DNA from: Paratinospora sagittata
Taxonomy: Eukaryota; Streptophyta; Magnoliopsida; Ranunculales; Menispermaceae
Direction of reading: 5' to 3'
DNA length: 64,000 nt
Assembly (NCBI GenBank): GCA_035771175.1
Contig: CM069590.1
Location: forward strand, 53,863,024-53,927,023
In this document: in pieces, positions 43,301-55,696 of the stretch
Numbering within the stretch: the stretch's first letter is position 1
Layout of the letters: every line of letters begins with the position of its first letter
Program-made: the position numbers and the translations under genes
The notes under the pieces: model-generated
Told to the model about the DNA's origin: nothing
Database searches by the model: none
What the model saw: the letters and a program-made list of their open reading frames with translations, nothing else

Positions 43301-46300
43301 GATGTATTCTGCATGTACTAAAACAAATCATCTCACAACATCAAAACACTGACATCTGTGAGCATTCATAGCTCAACTTTGCGTAGAGATTTTTTCATCA
43401 GTCAAGGGATGTCTTCTGTGTCATTTCATACTCAGCTACAGACATCATCTTCAGTTTCCTCTTGCTCTTTCAGCAGCACTTATTGTTTGTGCATTGGTGT
43501 GGTTTGCTTCATTACATGCTCAAACCACCTGAAGACTAAAGGTTGTACGTTTTAGCTGAAGTGAGATGTTGCAAGTTGAAGATGAAGATAGTGCTAGAGA
43601 AAGGCTGAAAGTGACTTGGTTTGCAAATCAGTCACAGGGAAAGCTATATTTGTTCTCTTCCTTTTTTGAGATGGTCCAACTGTCTCCATTTTAATGCTCA
43701 ATGGCATTTTACTTACCTTGAATTGAAGTGTGTTAAGGCAGGCAATTTTTTTTTTTTTGTTTTTTGTATAGTTCACAACTTTTCCTCTTTCTTAGGTACA
43801 ATAGACCTAAAGTGGTCCAAACCTTGGGACCCCACATAGATGGGAGCTTCATGCACTGGCTGCCCTTCTTTTTATTCTCAAATACCCTTGTCCTTCTCAT
43901 CTTTTCATAAGAAATGACAGATTTCAAATCAATATATTGGAGTAATGTAAAATGGTAGAATTTAACCAGAACTTTCTTATTCTTTTCTTCTTAGAATACA
44001 TCCTGTTGAAGGGAAATTTTTTTATGTCTTTTCACTGTAGAAAATGTGGTTGAGGGAAGGGGGGCCCTCTTTAACTGATTGGTACTTAAGTTGGCCTAAT
44101 TGTCTATATCAAGTTAATTGGTCCTAAAGTGTGCTTGCCACGTACTAGTCTACTTGTATCCAGAGTGTGTCAAAGTGGTTGTATTTCCTGGGTGAAGGGG
44201 CTGATGTTTATGTCGAGATTAATATGGTCTATTTTAGGATGAATATGGTGGTCTTAGCACTTCTGGTGCTAACTCTCTTCCCTTGTACTAATTTATTACC
44301 GTGAATACAAATAAATTATTGTTTCTGCTCAAAAAGAAAAAAAGAAAAAAAAAGAAAATGTGGTTGAGGGAAAATTGATAATGATTTACTGGATTTGGAT
44401 TGAAGTTGCTTAATGACGTAATATTGGACCTGTGTAGAAGTTGAATGATAAGGCTTACTGCGTATTGTAAGGCTCAACTCTACTCAATAAAGTCTTTTCC
44501 AACTATATAAGGTTGGCTATTCCATTCTATCAAGGCCAGCCCTTCGTGTAGTATGATTAAGTAGTCATGTCAATAGTTGATGTGATAAAGCTTTATGTTG
44601 GTTATGAGCTGCCTAACACAACCCTCTTTATCTGGCTTGGGACTGGCTATGCCTAAAGGTATGCAAATAAGCTGAACGTAGGCAGAGTTACATTTGAAAG
44701 CATGGGAGGGATGGATTTAAATCATTCCTTTGTGGAAACAATTGCTTACTATATTATGGTGTGCAGATTCCCCATCTACAGTCAATAGCAAAATCATTCC
44801 ATCATGCAGTTGACTGAGGCCCTGTGAATGTTGGACTATGGGTGAATAATAGTTACTTCTACCCTAGGCAGAGTTGGTGATCTGTGTAATAGGAAATCAT
44901 TTCACAGTTTAGAGTGCAATTGAGTTATGCACTGATGCCACAGCTGCTTCATGACCTGTCCCATTATTTTTTGGCCAATTCCCCCTTTCATACTGCCAAA
45001 AATGAGTTTCATGATGAATATTGTTGATGAAATCATGATTAATTTCCGAACCTTGATTTTAAATTAGATGTTTTTTCATATCACAATATACTTCCTAAAT
45101 TATTTATTACAGTAGAACTAGTTCCTCAGAACTGCAAGGATTTTATTTTTATTTTTTTTGGCTAAGTACTCTGAGGAATTTTAGAAATCATGTGCAAGCA
45201 GGTTGGTTCAGTTTGGTCACTCCTGTAATAATTTATAATCTTTACTCTAGCAGCGGCTGCCTTATGTTCCAACAATAACAAACCACACACAGCTTTGGTG
45301 GGTTCCTAATGTGATTGTGGCTCATCAAAAGGAAGGAATAGAAGCTGTTCATTTGGCTTCGGGCCGCACTGTTTGTAAGGTAAAAAGCTGTTTTGTTTGA
45401 GTGCTTTGATTTAAAAGTTCTTTTGCTGTCAAATTCCATTTATAGATACGTCGTCGGCTTCTTTAGTTCATATTACTGCTGTTTAAGGAATAACCTTCAT
45501 GAAGTTATGATATGGGATAGAAGAAAACATATATGTGTGTGTATACTGATCTGATTGATGTTAAATCCTATTAGAATCAGACAGAAAGATATATCCTATA
45601 GACAAGAGACACTTTATTAATTAATTAAGTGATTGCCAATAATCTATTGATTGTATTGAGTTCAGTCAAATAGAACGAGACCTATACAAAACTTTGAGGC
45701 CAGAAACCTTAATTTAAAGCAAGTAAACACAAACCATGAGTGAGTTGCTGGAATTATGTCAACTTGACTTAGCAAGTTAATTGCGTGAATTGTAGAGATG
45801 GTTAAATGTATTGCTATTTGTATTTTGTAGTGATTGGTATAAATATCATATAATGTGAATACTTGGTGCGCTCAAAGTCTACTCATTTTTGCCATTATCC
45901 AAATATAACATCTAAAACTAGATTTTTTTTTCTTTCTGGATTTAAAAACTAAAAGGTGAGACCTAAACGAACAAAAAATTCTTATGAAATTCAGATAAAC
46001 GTGGCAGAGGAAAAATAATACTTGGGAGCTTAAATAGTTGAGGTTTTATGATCCAAACCTTGGGACTGAAACTCACGAACTAAACTCAGTGCTTTGACAT
46101 TTAGCTTTATTTTGATTTTCCCCGTTGCAACTTAAATAAGTTATATAAATGGGGTTCTTTATTTTATCAGTGTTAAGATTCTGACAGCATTTTCTATTAT
46201 TTTTTGCTTACCGTATTGGTCCTTTGTCTTCTGACTTAGAAATAGATGTCAGGAAGGAATATGCAGACATTCTTCAGATTCATGAATTTATGTCTCAATT

Positions 46301-48073
46301 ATCAAACTCTGGCCTTTTGCTGATGAATACCTTATTCTTGAAGCCAATTCATGTTAATATATGCTTTTTATACTGTAACAGTCTTCTGAGAATGGTGATA
46401 TGTGCTTTATGCTCTTCAAATCATCCTTTTACAGAATCTTTTCTCTGCTTGTTTTGTTGTATATAAGTAGTAATTTACTTACAGAGATTAATGTCATTCT
46501 CTTTTTATCAGCTTCATCTTCAAGAAGGTGGCCTCCATGCTGATATTAATGGAGATGGTGTCCTGGACCATGTTCAGGTGTGCTCCTTTTTCACTCAATT
46601 CCTGATTGTTTGATGCTTTTCATTCTTTTATAGAGTGCCGGACTAATCTATTCAAGGTGCCAAAACTTTTACAATATCTTACACAGTCATCTGCCTAACA
46701 CTCTTTAGGCCTTTCTGCTAATGTATTTTGACTCATTTTTGTTGTTGAAGATACTGAACTGGCATTAAAGATTTTTGAATAAATACATCTAGTTCCTTGA
46801 ACTCACTAGAAATGTTTGATGAGCCATTTAAAATTATGTAATTTCAAGAAATCCCTGCTGCCTTATGTTTCTTCCTTTGTCGCATACCCTGCAGCCCTCT
46901 GGCCTGATGGTTATGGTGTGGTGTATAACTAATTCAACCATACAATGAGTGTTGCCTATTGTACTTCAAAAGCATTAAATGCAATAGAAGATCGTGCTGT
47001 GGTGTTTGTAGTTCGAGAATGTTGTAGTTATATTCTTATAATAAAAGATTGTGCTGTGGTGTTTATATTTCGTGAATGTTGTAGTTATATTCTTAATAGC
47101 ACTCAAAAGGACATACATTGTCCAAATTTATTTTAATTTGCAGGTTGTTGGGGGAAATGGTGTTGAACAGACTGTGGTGAGTGGATCAATGGAAGTACTG
47201 AGGCCTTGTTGGGCAGTTGCAACATCTGGTGTTCCTGTGCGAGAACAACTTTTTAATGCTTCAATATGCCATCATTCCCACTTCAACTTATTCCAACGAG
47301 GGGAGTTCTCCAGAAGCTTTGGTAGGACTGTTGATGCAAGTTTACTAGAGGTAGCAACACCCATTTTGCTCCAAACAAATGATGGCCATAGACATAGGAA
47401 AGGGAGCCATGGGGATGTTGTCTTCCTGACAAACCGGGGAGAGGTATGCAGTTAACCTGTCTCCATTGTCTATTAGTCCGATTTAATGTTCACTGAACTA
47501 AATTTCAAGTCTCATCTTAGTTTAGTATCCGAACTATTTCAGTTATACCCTTTCCTTTTAGAATGATGAGGGGTTAATGCATATATGCACTTCTAGGTGA
47601 CTTCCTACTCACCTGGCTTGCATGGTCATGACGCTATTTGGCGATGGCAGCATTTAACTGGTGCCACATGGTCGAACCTTCCATCTCCAGCGGGGATGAT
47701 GGAGGCTGGGGTGGTGGTACCAACACTCAAGGCGTTTTCCTTGCGTACACACGACCACCAAGAAATGATTCTTGCCGCAGGTGATCAAGAAGCAGTGATT
47801 ATATCTCCTGGAGGAAGCCTCTTAACATCACTTGACCTTCCCGCACCACCTACACATGCCCTGATCTGCGCGGACTTCTCCAATGATGGTCTAACTGATA
47901 TTATTCTCATGACATCCAATGGAGTGTATGGGTTTGTACAGACCAGGCAGCCGGGTGCCCTTTTCTTTAGCACACTAGTGGGTTGTCTCATAATTGTGAT
48001 GGGAATCATATTTGTGTCCCAGCACTTGAATTCTGTAAAGGGGAAGCCTAGAAGTACAGCCGACTACAGGTGA
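37360..48073 (+). CDS. NERD1: FG-GAP repeat integral membrane protein, NERD1-like
   Basis: Complete: 13 exons, 2079 nt, 692 aa. Exons: 37360-37422, 37612-37770, 38936-39187, 39280-39399, 39893-39955, 40177-40272, 41483-41578, 42894-42947, 43034-43237, 45251-45379, 46512-46577, 47144-47443, 47597-48073. It has an N-terminal signal/anchor (RDLAILLLSAFAIFF). FG-GAP-like calcium-binding loops follow: ADLNGDGRSEVLVATYD, ADINGDGVLDHV and ADFSNDGLTDIILMTS. One C-terminal membrane helix (about 656-675) precedes a short basic cytosolic tail, giving a type I topology. Length and sequence fit the plant family of At3g51050 (about 698 aa), reported as NERD1, a secretory-pathway protein that genetically interacts with the exocyst in root cell expansion. 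DEX1 also has FG-GAP repeats but is much longer. The family is certain, the symbol slightly less so. The exon-10 acceptor is a NAGNAG site. Confidence 0.93.
40512..40891 (+). repeat. 190-bp tandem duplication in NERD1 intron 6
   Basis: Two adjacent copies (40512-40701 and 40702-40891) begin ATGAAGCACAGGAATGG and end CATCTTATTTTA. I count two substitutions across 190 bp (ATAATACTCACATGAG versus ATAATGCTCACACGAG) and no indel. It is non-coding, and its splice sites are not affected. The near identity points to a recent event. Confidence 0.93.
43794..43873 (+). repeat. Au-type SINE, 3' half
   Basis: GGTACAATAGACCTAAAGTGG, CCAAACCTTGGGACCCC, ATAGATGGGAGCTTCATGC and GGCTGCCCTTCTTTTT align in order with the 3' half of the full Au SINE at 21617-21804. 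The tRNA-like head is missing. It lies in NERD1 intron 9. Confidence 0.75.
44059..44352 (+). mobile_element. 5'-truncated retroposon (LINE-like 3' end) with 20-bp target duplication
   Basis: A 294-bp insert in NERD1 intron 9. It is flanked by a perfect 20-bp duplication AGAAAATGTGGTTGAGGGAA (44039-44058 and 44353-44372) and ends in an A-rich, G-interrupted tail (about 44328-44352). The body ends CTTGTACTAATTTATTACC...AAATTATTGTTTCTGC, like the 3' untranslated end of plant L1 elements. A long perfect duplication plus an A-rich tail shows L1-type target-primed insertion. It is too short to hold coding sequence. Confidence 0.85.
45248..45253 (+). other. NAGNAG tandem splice acceptor, NERD1 exon 10
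   Basis: The intron ends CTCTAGCAG before CGGCTGCC. Either AG can serve: the TAG keeps a glutamine (KK|QRLPYV), the CAG drops it (KK|RLPYV). Both keep the frame. Related proteins that I recall have no extra residue at this point, which would favour the second AG, but this is weak evidence. Confidence 0.75.
46990..47097 (+). repeat. 57-bp imperfect tandem repeat in NERD1 intron 11
   Basis: Two adjacent units start GATCGTGCTGTGGTG (46990) and GATTGTGCTGTGGTG (47047) and both end GTTGTAGTTATATTCTTA. They differ at several positions. The chance open frame spanning them is not a gene. Confidence 0.8.
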
Positions 48074-51000
48074 AAATGTTGGGGGCAAGGCTCCTATTGG
48101 GCATGGGCAATGCTCTGTCAGTTATTGAGGAGTTGATGGTGTTGAAAAATGAAACATGAAGGGTTTCTACCTGACCAAAGAGGAAAAGCACACCGACTCA
48201 AAAACATGTGAAAGCAAAAGCGTATATATAAACTTTCCAAGGGTTTTCTTGAATGTCGTAGTTTGTACCATTAATGAATTTCTATGTTTAAGTTTATTGG
48301 TACAAAGAGGCGAAATTGTTAATTAACTGCTTGTGATTTTTGAGATCTGATAGAGAACTTTCCTACCTAGAAATGTCCAGAAATTTTGATAAGGAAAGAG
48401 TTCTCCTTGCCAACTCTTGCTCCTTCGAACTATTACAAACGAGGAAGTTGTGCTCTGAAAATTTTCTGCTTAGCGCTGTTACACTGTCACTCTCAACTAT
48501 TCCATTTCATGGTCATTGTTTCATAATTTGCTGACGCGCTTGGATACCTATTTGGCTATTTCGAAGCTCTTGTGAGGTTGTAACTAACACCAAAGCTATT
48601 GCTACTTTCATTTGAGGTGTGTATTTCTATACACAGCAGTTGGCACTGAGTCGGTGTCTAGCAAAAGTTTGGGCCTGGGCATTGTTATTTATTTTATGTA
48701 TATTAAAAGCTATATTTGACGCATTTATCAATCATTTATCATTTATCGAAAGGTGCGTTCTCAACTATCAATTGAATTGAAGCCAAATATTAAGGTCGGT
48801 TTAGATTTAAGGTGAGAATTTGAGACAAATAGATAGCTGAGGAACTATGCTATGCAAAGCTTGCGATTGGAGAATGTAGGAAGTAAAGTGCACTCTAATA
48901 TCCTTGGAAACTTCATCGAGTACATTTCCTTGGTGAATTTCAGAACTTCTCTTGAAGCACCGGGTAATTAAGATTAAATCTTTATATCTTTTTAATTGCT
49001 ATTTCCACTTCTTCTTTTGTTCCATGCTAGACAAAGCACAAAGGAGAGCGAGTGAGTGGAGGCTCAAAGCTCAAGAAGTTATTATGTTCAAGAAAGACGG
49101 GGAAGAGATTCAAATTTTAAAACAAAAAAAATGATTGATTTCTAGAATTTTTAAGGATTTATTGAGATTTGACTTCTTTATTTTCTGTACCTCCAGAATT
49201 GATTTTTTTGATGATTTTCACTTGATTGCTCGAATTTTTACAAGGGCATGCCCAAAGTTTGTGAGAGCTTTCGGCTGCAGAAACTCTTGAACAAAAGAGA
49301 GAGAGATATGTAGAGATGGTAGGAAAGAAAAACAGGGACCCACATCGGGGTGTTACTTGCTTTCTGTCTGCAGAGAGGGATTTGTGGGTTTCTGTGTCCT
49401 GAAAACACTTAAGGATCGAGCATTCATTTAAAGGGAAGAACATGATGAAAAGGTATCAGAATCCGATGCTTTCAAAATTTGTTTTTCTTTTCCTAACAAG
49501 AGCTACATGGCACTATTGTCAGCAAATTAAAATCCCAAGAAGGCAAGAAGTACGCTAGCTAGTTAGCTAGCAAGATTACCATGTATTTATAGTTCATACC
49601 ATGTATTTATGGCGTCTTTTCTAACCTTGTAAAGCAACAGATAGGCTGCATTTGATTCATAATATTAAAATTTGAGATTTTAATATTTTAAAAATTGATT
49701 GTAATCGTTTTTAAAAAGCAGCTCATTTCCTCAGTAAAATCTATAAAATAAAATTTAAATAAAAAAATATATATTACCTTCTTTTCAGTATTTCTTTTTT
49801 ATTTAAATCAGAAACCAAAAGTGAAGTTGAATTTCTCTTATGCATTGGATTATAGATGGGAGGGTTTAGAGTTTAGGGTTCTTTTTTTTCTTTTAAATTA
49901 TTATCCAGCTTTAGTATTCAGTTTATAACAAAGTTTCTTGTCTGAGATTGTTGTTTATAAGTTTTCTAATATTTGCCATATCTCTAGTGTTTGCCAAAAA
50001 ATCTGCCCTACGATTCATTGAGATTTTTCAATAATTGCCTCACAAGTTACAATATATTTAATGACATTTCTCTTTTTCATTTAAATTATGTAAAAAAAAA
50101 TATAACTACATATTCATGTTTATTAGATATGTATGATTTACAAGTCTGAAAGTGTGTAATAAATAATTTAATGAACATGTATGTATATATAATTATATAT
50201 ATATATTTTTTGCAGTTAGATTAACATGTAAAATATTTAATTATGATCTTGATCAAATAAAACCAATAAATTAAGAGTTTTAATTGATTAAACACGTACG
50301 ATAGGAAGTATATATGAACGTGAGGAACATGGATTAACAATTCACTCAATGCAATAATTAATTACGTACCCTTCAAGAACCTAACAATTTAATAGAGTTA
50401 TGCTTGAGTATTAGTGAAAGAAACCTCTAGTATTATGAACTTGAGTATTATGTTTCAATAATTAATAGGCAGCGCGGTGTAGCTCTAGTAGTATTACTAG
50501 AGCGACGTTTATCATTTGGAAGTCCAGAAACCTCTAAAATCAGGGGAAAGAGATAAAACTATAAAAAAATGTCTCCCTAAATTGACGGTGAAATGCAACA
50601 CTGGTTTTCCTCATTGGGTTGTAAAAAAATAAAAATTTACTTTTTATTTATAAGTGCAATTATTCGACGTGACAGTGGGTGGCAGATCTATATCACGATC
50701 TCTACTTTTTATTAACATATATATGGTTTCCATTGTTAAGGAATCTATTTCAAAAATTTTGTCATTTTGTTCTGAATAGTGTTCAAAATCTTCAAGAGGT
50801 TTTAAGCAATGAAACACAAGTACTGATCATTATTTACAATTTATATGACAGTGATTATGATTAACCCAAGCTCAAGCAAATAATGAGGATGATTTGATTA
50901 ATTGCCTTTCTTTTGTTAAATAAAAAGTTATTTGAGCCTAATTAGAGGAGAAAATCAACCAAAGTTTAAGTAAGATACATATATCCATAATTTTAATTGA

Positions 51001-54000
51001 GTGAAGGAATTTATAAAAATTAATTAAAAGAGGGAAAGGCGTGCATTTTTCTATTTCTAAGCCATGTTTCCCAACAAGTTGCAATTACATAAAAGCTTTT
51101 GTTGCATCAACTTTAGAGTTGTGGCATGTGAGCCAACATCAAGGATCTAGGGATGGATATAGCTAGGTGAATCAAATATTCAATTTGATCTTCTTAATAA
51201 TTGCATGCTGACAATGATTTTATTTTATTTTATTTTATTTTGTGTTTTCGGTCTATAATTTATTTGATAACATATATGCTTAATTTGCTTTCATCAATAT
51301 AGCATCTGCTCCGAGCTTCAATCTGCATGTCTGCCACACTTGAAGCATTTGTGCCCTTCTAACACGGCAGCAATAACTTAGTGCAACGATAAATAAGATA
51401 CAAAGAGCGAGAACCCTTATTTTACGATGCAGCTAGCAGGTTTCCATGTTGTGGGCGCAGTTGCCCCACACAAAAACATAGCCATACATATAAAATATAT
51501 ATATGTAAATGGGGCCATGGCACAGCTCAAAGACAGGCGAATGGCCTGAAACGGTACTGTGCTACGTTCCCACACGTCTGCCCTCACACTACAGCTCCCC
51601 TACTACCATAGAATTAGGTATACGGTTCGTCACCCTACAATTACGCAGCAAAATCCAACGTTGTGCCCTAAATATATATATGGTGTTAGGCTTTTAAGTT
51701 TACATGCATGTGTTGTTTGAAAAGGCTGTGGAACTGTGTCTAAGGTAGCTAGCGTGTCTTGCATTGAACAATGTAAAAAATCAGAAATGGGAGGCACAGA
51801 GAGTCATTATAAGCAGACATAATAAACTGATCAAATTAGAGCTGGGGGCTGCCTCTACGCTGCTATAGCTACTAGCAATTAGTCTAGCGCATGCATGCAT
51901 ATAAACACAACTTTATGGGAATTGCTTTTATGGCTTGCAACAAGCTAATGACACTAAAACAGCTGCCTGCCAAGATTCTTTAACATTCCTACTGCTTTCA
52001 TTGGTCACCCAAAATACTAATCAATCTCACTACAAGAAGTACAATTACATTTACCATTACGCATTCATGATCATTAGACATGTATATTGTATACATTTGA
52101 ATATGCATAATAAATGATCCAACAGACAAAGTTATAATTGCAATTTTTATTATTTTTTTTTGCAATAAATACTGAAGCCACCACATCCAGTAACATACAT
52201 TGTTTACAAGAATGCTATTATAAACTATACAAAAGTGATTATACATACATTTATAACTTCATTTTCATTGGGTATGTTTTACAAACATGTGCGATAAAAA
52301 TAATCCAATGAACATAAATGTGTAGTAATTAAAAATTGCCCGCTCAACTTCCAATCAACTAAAAAGGAATTAGAAAAGACAAAGGGAGCAAAATGCATAA
52401 TAAATTGGTGACGCGCGCAAACACAAGAAATCCTAAAAAACGAACAAGTTTTTTCAATACACATGCATGAATGACAATATAATTTACATGTGGAATTTAT
52501 TGTGTTCTCTCTCTACAAATTAATGAAATAGAAATTGATGCAATACTATATTAAATAATTGCTGGATATGTATACTTTGTGATAGAAATTGAAACCAATG
52601 GAAAATAATTTCGTACAATTAAGATGCAAGAATGACAAGTCACAACTTCTAAACCAAACTAATTAATGAACACTACTCATAAAAATTATAAAATGCAATT
52701 CCTTTTGCAAGGCATTCTTTTTTATATATATGCCAATATTAATATATGCAGTCATTACACAAAAAATGTCAGTTTTGCAGTTCTCTTGATTTTCTTAAAC
52801 ACATTGGAGTCTTTTTTGTTAGATTATTTTTAATCTGAATAATATAAAATCCTCTAAGATCCGCAGTTTGATTGCAAGAGAATGTTTTTAAGTCCATGAG
52901 TTCACTGTTAACATCCTTCAATTGCTTGTATGGGCTGGGACAATTAATACAACTAATGACATCATAGATGTTATATCTTACTTCTTGTGTTATGTTCACA
53001 AAAACATAGTTGGAGAATTCATTGGCTATGCCCACTGCAATATATACTTCATCACATACATATATTTTGTACATTATCCTTTTTCATTTCAAAACTCCAG
53101 TACAAGACTTCTTGAGCACCACTAGCCATAACAATTCTTGTCTTCCATACACTAAACTTATGCATGAATTATAATATTGCATGTGTCATGTTGACGTAAC
53201 TTACAAAATGAAATAATGACAAGAATCACAAGCCATTTTATAAAGATCAGAATGTGCTCATAGTGTTCAGTAAAGCCAATATTCTTATTGATCAGTTCTG
53301 AAACTATGAGCTTCTATATATATACACTTGAATGTTCTTCTGACAGGGTTTTTTGCATATTGTAGGTATCTTGACACTTCTCCTAGCACATTTTGCTTTC
53401 ACACGAAGCATCTTGCATTTCACTTAGTTAATTTTTAATATTGTAGTTTAATAGGAATTAAGTTCTCATCTATTTTCTAATTTTAGGCCATGTCAGATTG
53501 GTACCATTCACGCACCTTAATTTCTTCCTTTTAAAACTATTGCCCTTTTGTATTCTTCACTTAAAATTTAAATATGAAATGATTATTAGTATTTCATCAA
53601 TGTATATATGTTACACATATGCTGTATGCAAGTGTGTCTTAGAATCTATTCTAAATACTGATTATATCTGACGTAGTTAATTATATTTCAGTACTATCTT
53701 CTACACTAGATAGCACTAGTAGTACTGTTGTGTACTAATTTCCAATAATATGTTTTCTCTATGTGGGGTAAGGTGAAGGATTCTATTCCGCTTAATTTAT
53801 TTTCTGTTATCGAGGGGGAATGGATCCTTTCTCTTTGTTTAATGTTAATATATTTCTGCTAAAAGATATTAATTAAACATGAGGTTTATATATATGGGAC
53901 GAATCAATAATTAAAAACTAATTGTATGCAGAAACCATAAGATGCCCACCGAAATTTGCCTTTCACTTTTACTTCACCCTAAACTAGAAAAGATCTTAGA

Positions 54001-55696
54001 TGGCATGCTGATTAAATCAGCAAACAAGACATAGAGGCAGTACTACTCAATTACTAGTGATTCCCTATCTACAGAAATGCTTTGGGAAGACAACATTGAT
54101 GCATTCCACCTATTCCACCTATATCATAACGGCTATAACATTAAGAATAGTAATTAAGCATGCAAAAAAATAATAAATTACCAAACAATAAATCATGATT
54201 CATGAATGAGGGTTTTATTATCAATGATGGTTACTGATTTTTTTTTTTTTAATTAATGTATGGAATAAAGAAGAGAACATGTAGGCGCCAGATACTTTGG
54301 TAATCTGGGTAAAGTTCTCAATCGGCCAGTTTCCTCAAAAATCACTAATGCTAGTAAGCATGAAAAGTATCCTTCTGATCTACACCTTAGAGTGTATACT
54401 TAACCAAGACAAACAGAAGCATTAAATAAGACAAGCCGATAATCATTATTCCCCGTTTGATCAACAAATAGAAGAGCACTAATGTCACATCATCAAACTA
54501 ACTAAAGCATTTCCATTTAAAGAAACTTGACTGTGAAATATCACGCAAGTCTTAGAAAATTAATACTGATATGTATCACAGAAAGAGCTTCACGTATAAA
54601 AACTAAAATCAAATGAGCTTCTGCGTTTGTATATTCTTCTCAGGAGCAAGGGGAAGTTTGAAATAAGAATTTTGGTTAAATACCTTAAAAAATGTGAATG
54701 ATATATTACACAAACAGCTCATGAAGTGATAAAAAATTAAAGAAACATTTTTTTTTCTTGTGTGTGTGAAAGAAGAGAGGTGGGGAGGAGGGGAGAGGGA
54801 AGAGAAGCAAATGTATGGTTTCAAATATATAAGAGTTTCAGGCTTGAAGCAATAACAAATGAGATGCGATAGAAATATGTATTTGAAGAACCAAAGAATT
54901 AAAAAAAAATACATCAACAAATGAGATAAGCGTACATATATATAATAGATATATAGAGACGTGCATATGTGGGAGATAAGGGCGTATTATATATATTTGA
55001 CCTTGAAGACATGAACGCATGTTTGCAGGGCTGGACCTCGACCCAATTATCCCCAGTATTATGGTGAGAAAATCTAAACATATATATATATATATATATA
55101 TATATACTTGTTTGTCCAATCAAACAAGAAAACGATTTGGTTCCATTTCAAACCGGCAAAGCAGCGGGTAAACAGGAAAAAAGTAGCTTCGAAGTTCAAA
55201 ACCTACCAGAAAGCAAAAATCTAATTCAAGCCCAGAGGAGAAGATTTAAAACTATAAAGAAGTATAGAAATAAATTAAGAATGTGTAAGAGAGAGAGAGA
55301 AGAGATAAGCACGCCATACTATACGGTTTTCAAAGTGCACGCAACAAACGATAATGATATCATCAAGAATCAGAAGCAGAAGCAGCAGGTCTAGAAGATC
55401 AGATAACAAAGCAAATCTGAATCGAAATTCGAACATTCTCTCTCGTCTCGCGATCTTCTTCGTCTTTCATTCTTTTTTTTTTTTTTTTAAACTTCTACCT
55501 CAATGAGTGACAAAAGTAGCTAGTAGTACTAATAGCAACAACAACAGCATCAACAATAACACCAACAACAACAACAATGTGATGAACAGATAGATAACGA
55601 CGAAGGGTGGCTAATCACTAGCTTAGCATAGCTACATGTTTTCGGTCGGTTCCAAAAGGAAGATTCAAATGATGTGATGAGAAAAATGCTTTGATC
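48074..55696. other. Intergenic region between NERD1 and the SRS gene
   Basis: 7.6 kb between convergent genes. It is mostly very AT-rich with simple repeats: TATA tracts around 50190-50210, (TA)n 55081-55106, and CAA/AAC-rich 55531-55580 near the SRS 3' end. A more GC-rich patch at 51500-51670 stands out but has no convincing reading frame, hairpin or homology I recognise. No gene supported. Confidence 0.6.
55081..55106. repeat. (TA)n microsatellite
   Basis: 26 bp of TA repeats about 0.6 kb beyond the SRS stop codon. Similar TA tracts occur at 21121-21142 and 61865-61894. Confidence 0.9.

Noticed and set aside
46945..47136. Small open frame over the 57-bp tandem repeat
   Set aside because: It lies in a NERD1 intron, exists because of the repeat, and has no homology.
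37360..48073. Naming this gene DEX1 because of FG-GAP repeats
   Set aside because: The protein is 692 aa and lacks the long acidic, Thr/Asn-rich insert of DEX1 (about 896 aa). Length, N terminus and the C-terminal helix fit the At3g51050/NERD1 family.
49640..49790. Another MITE (GGCTGCATTTGATTC...)
   Set aside because: One end resembles a Tourist-like terminus but no matching inverted end or target duplication was found.
48074..55696. Known plant microRNA precursors
   Set aside because: I looked for mature sequences of common families (156, 159, 160, 164, 166, 167, 172, 319, 396) and saw none; a folding and small-RNA search was not possible.
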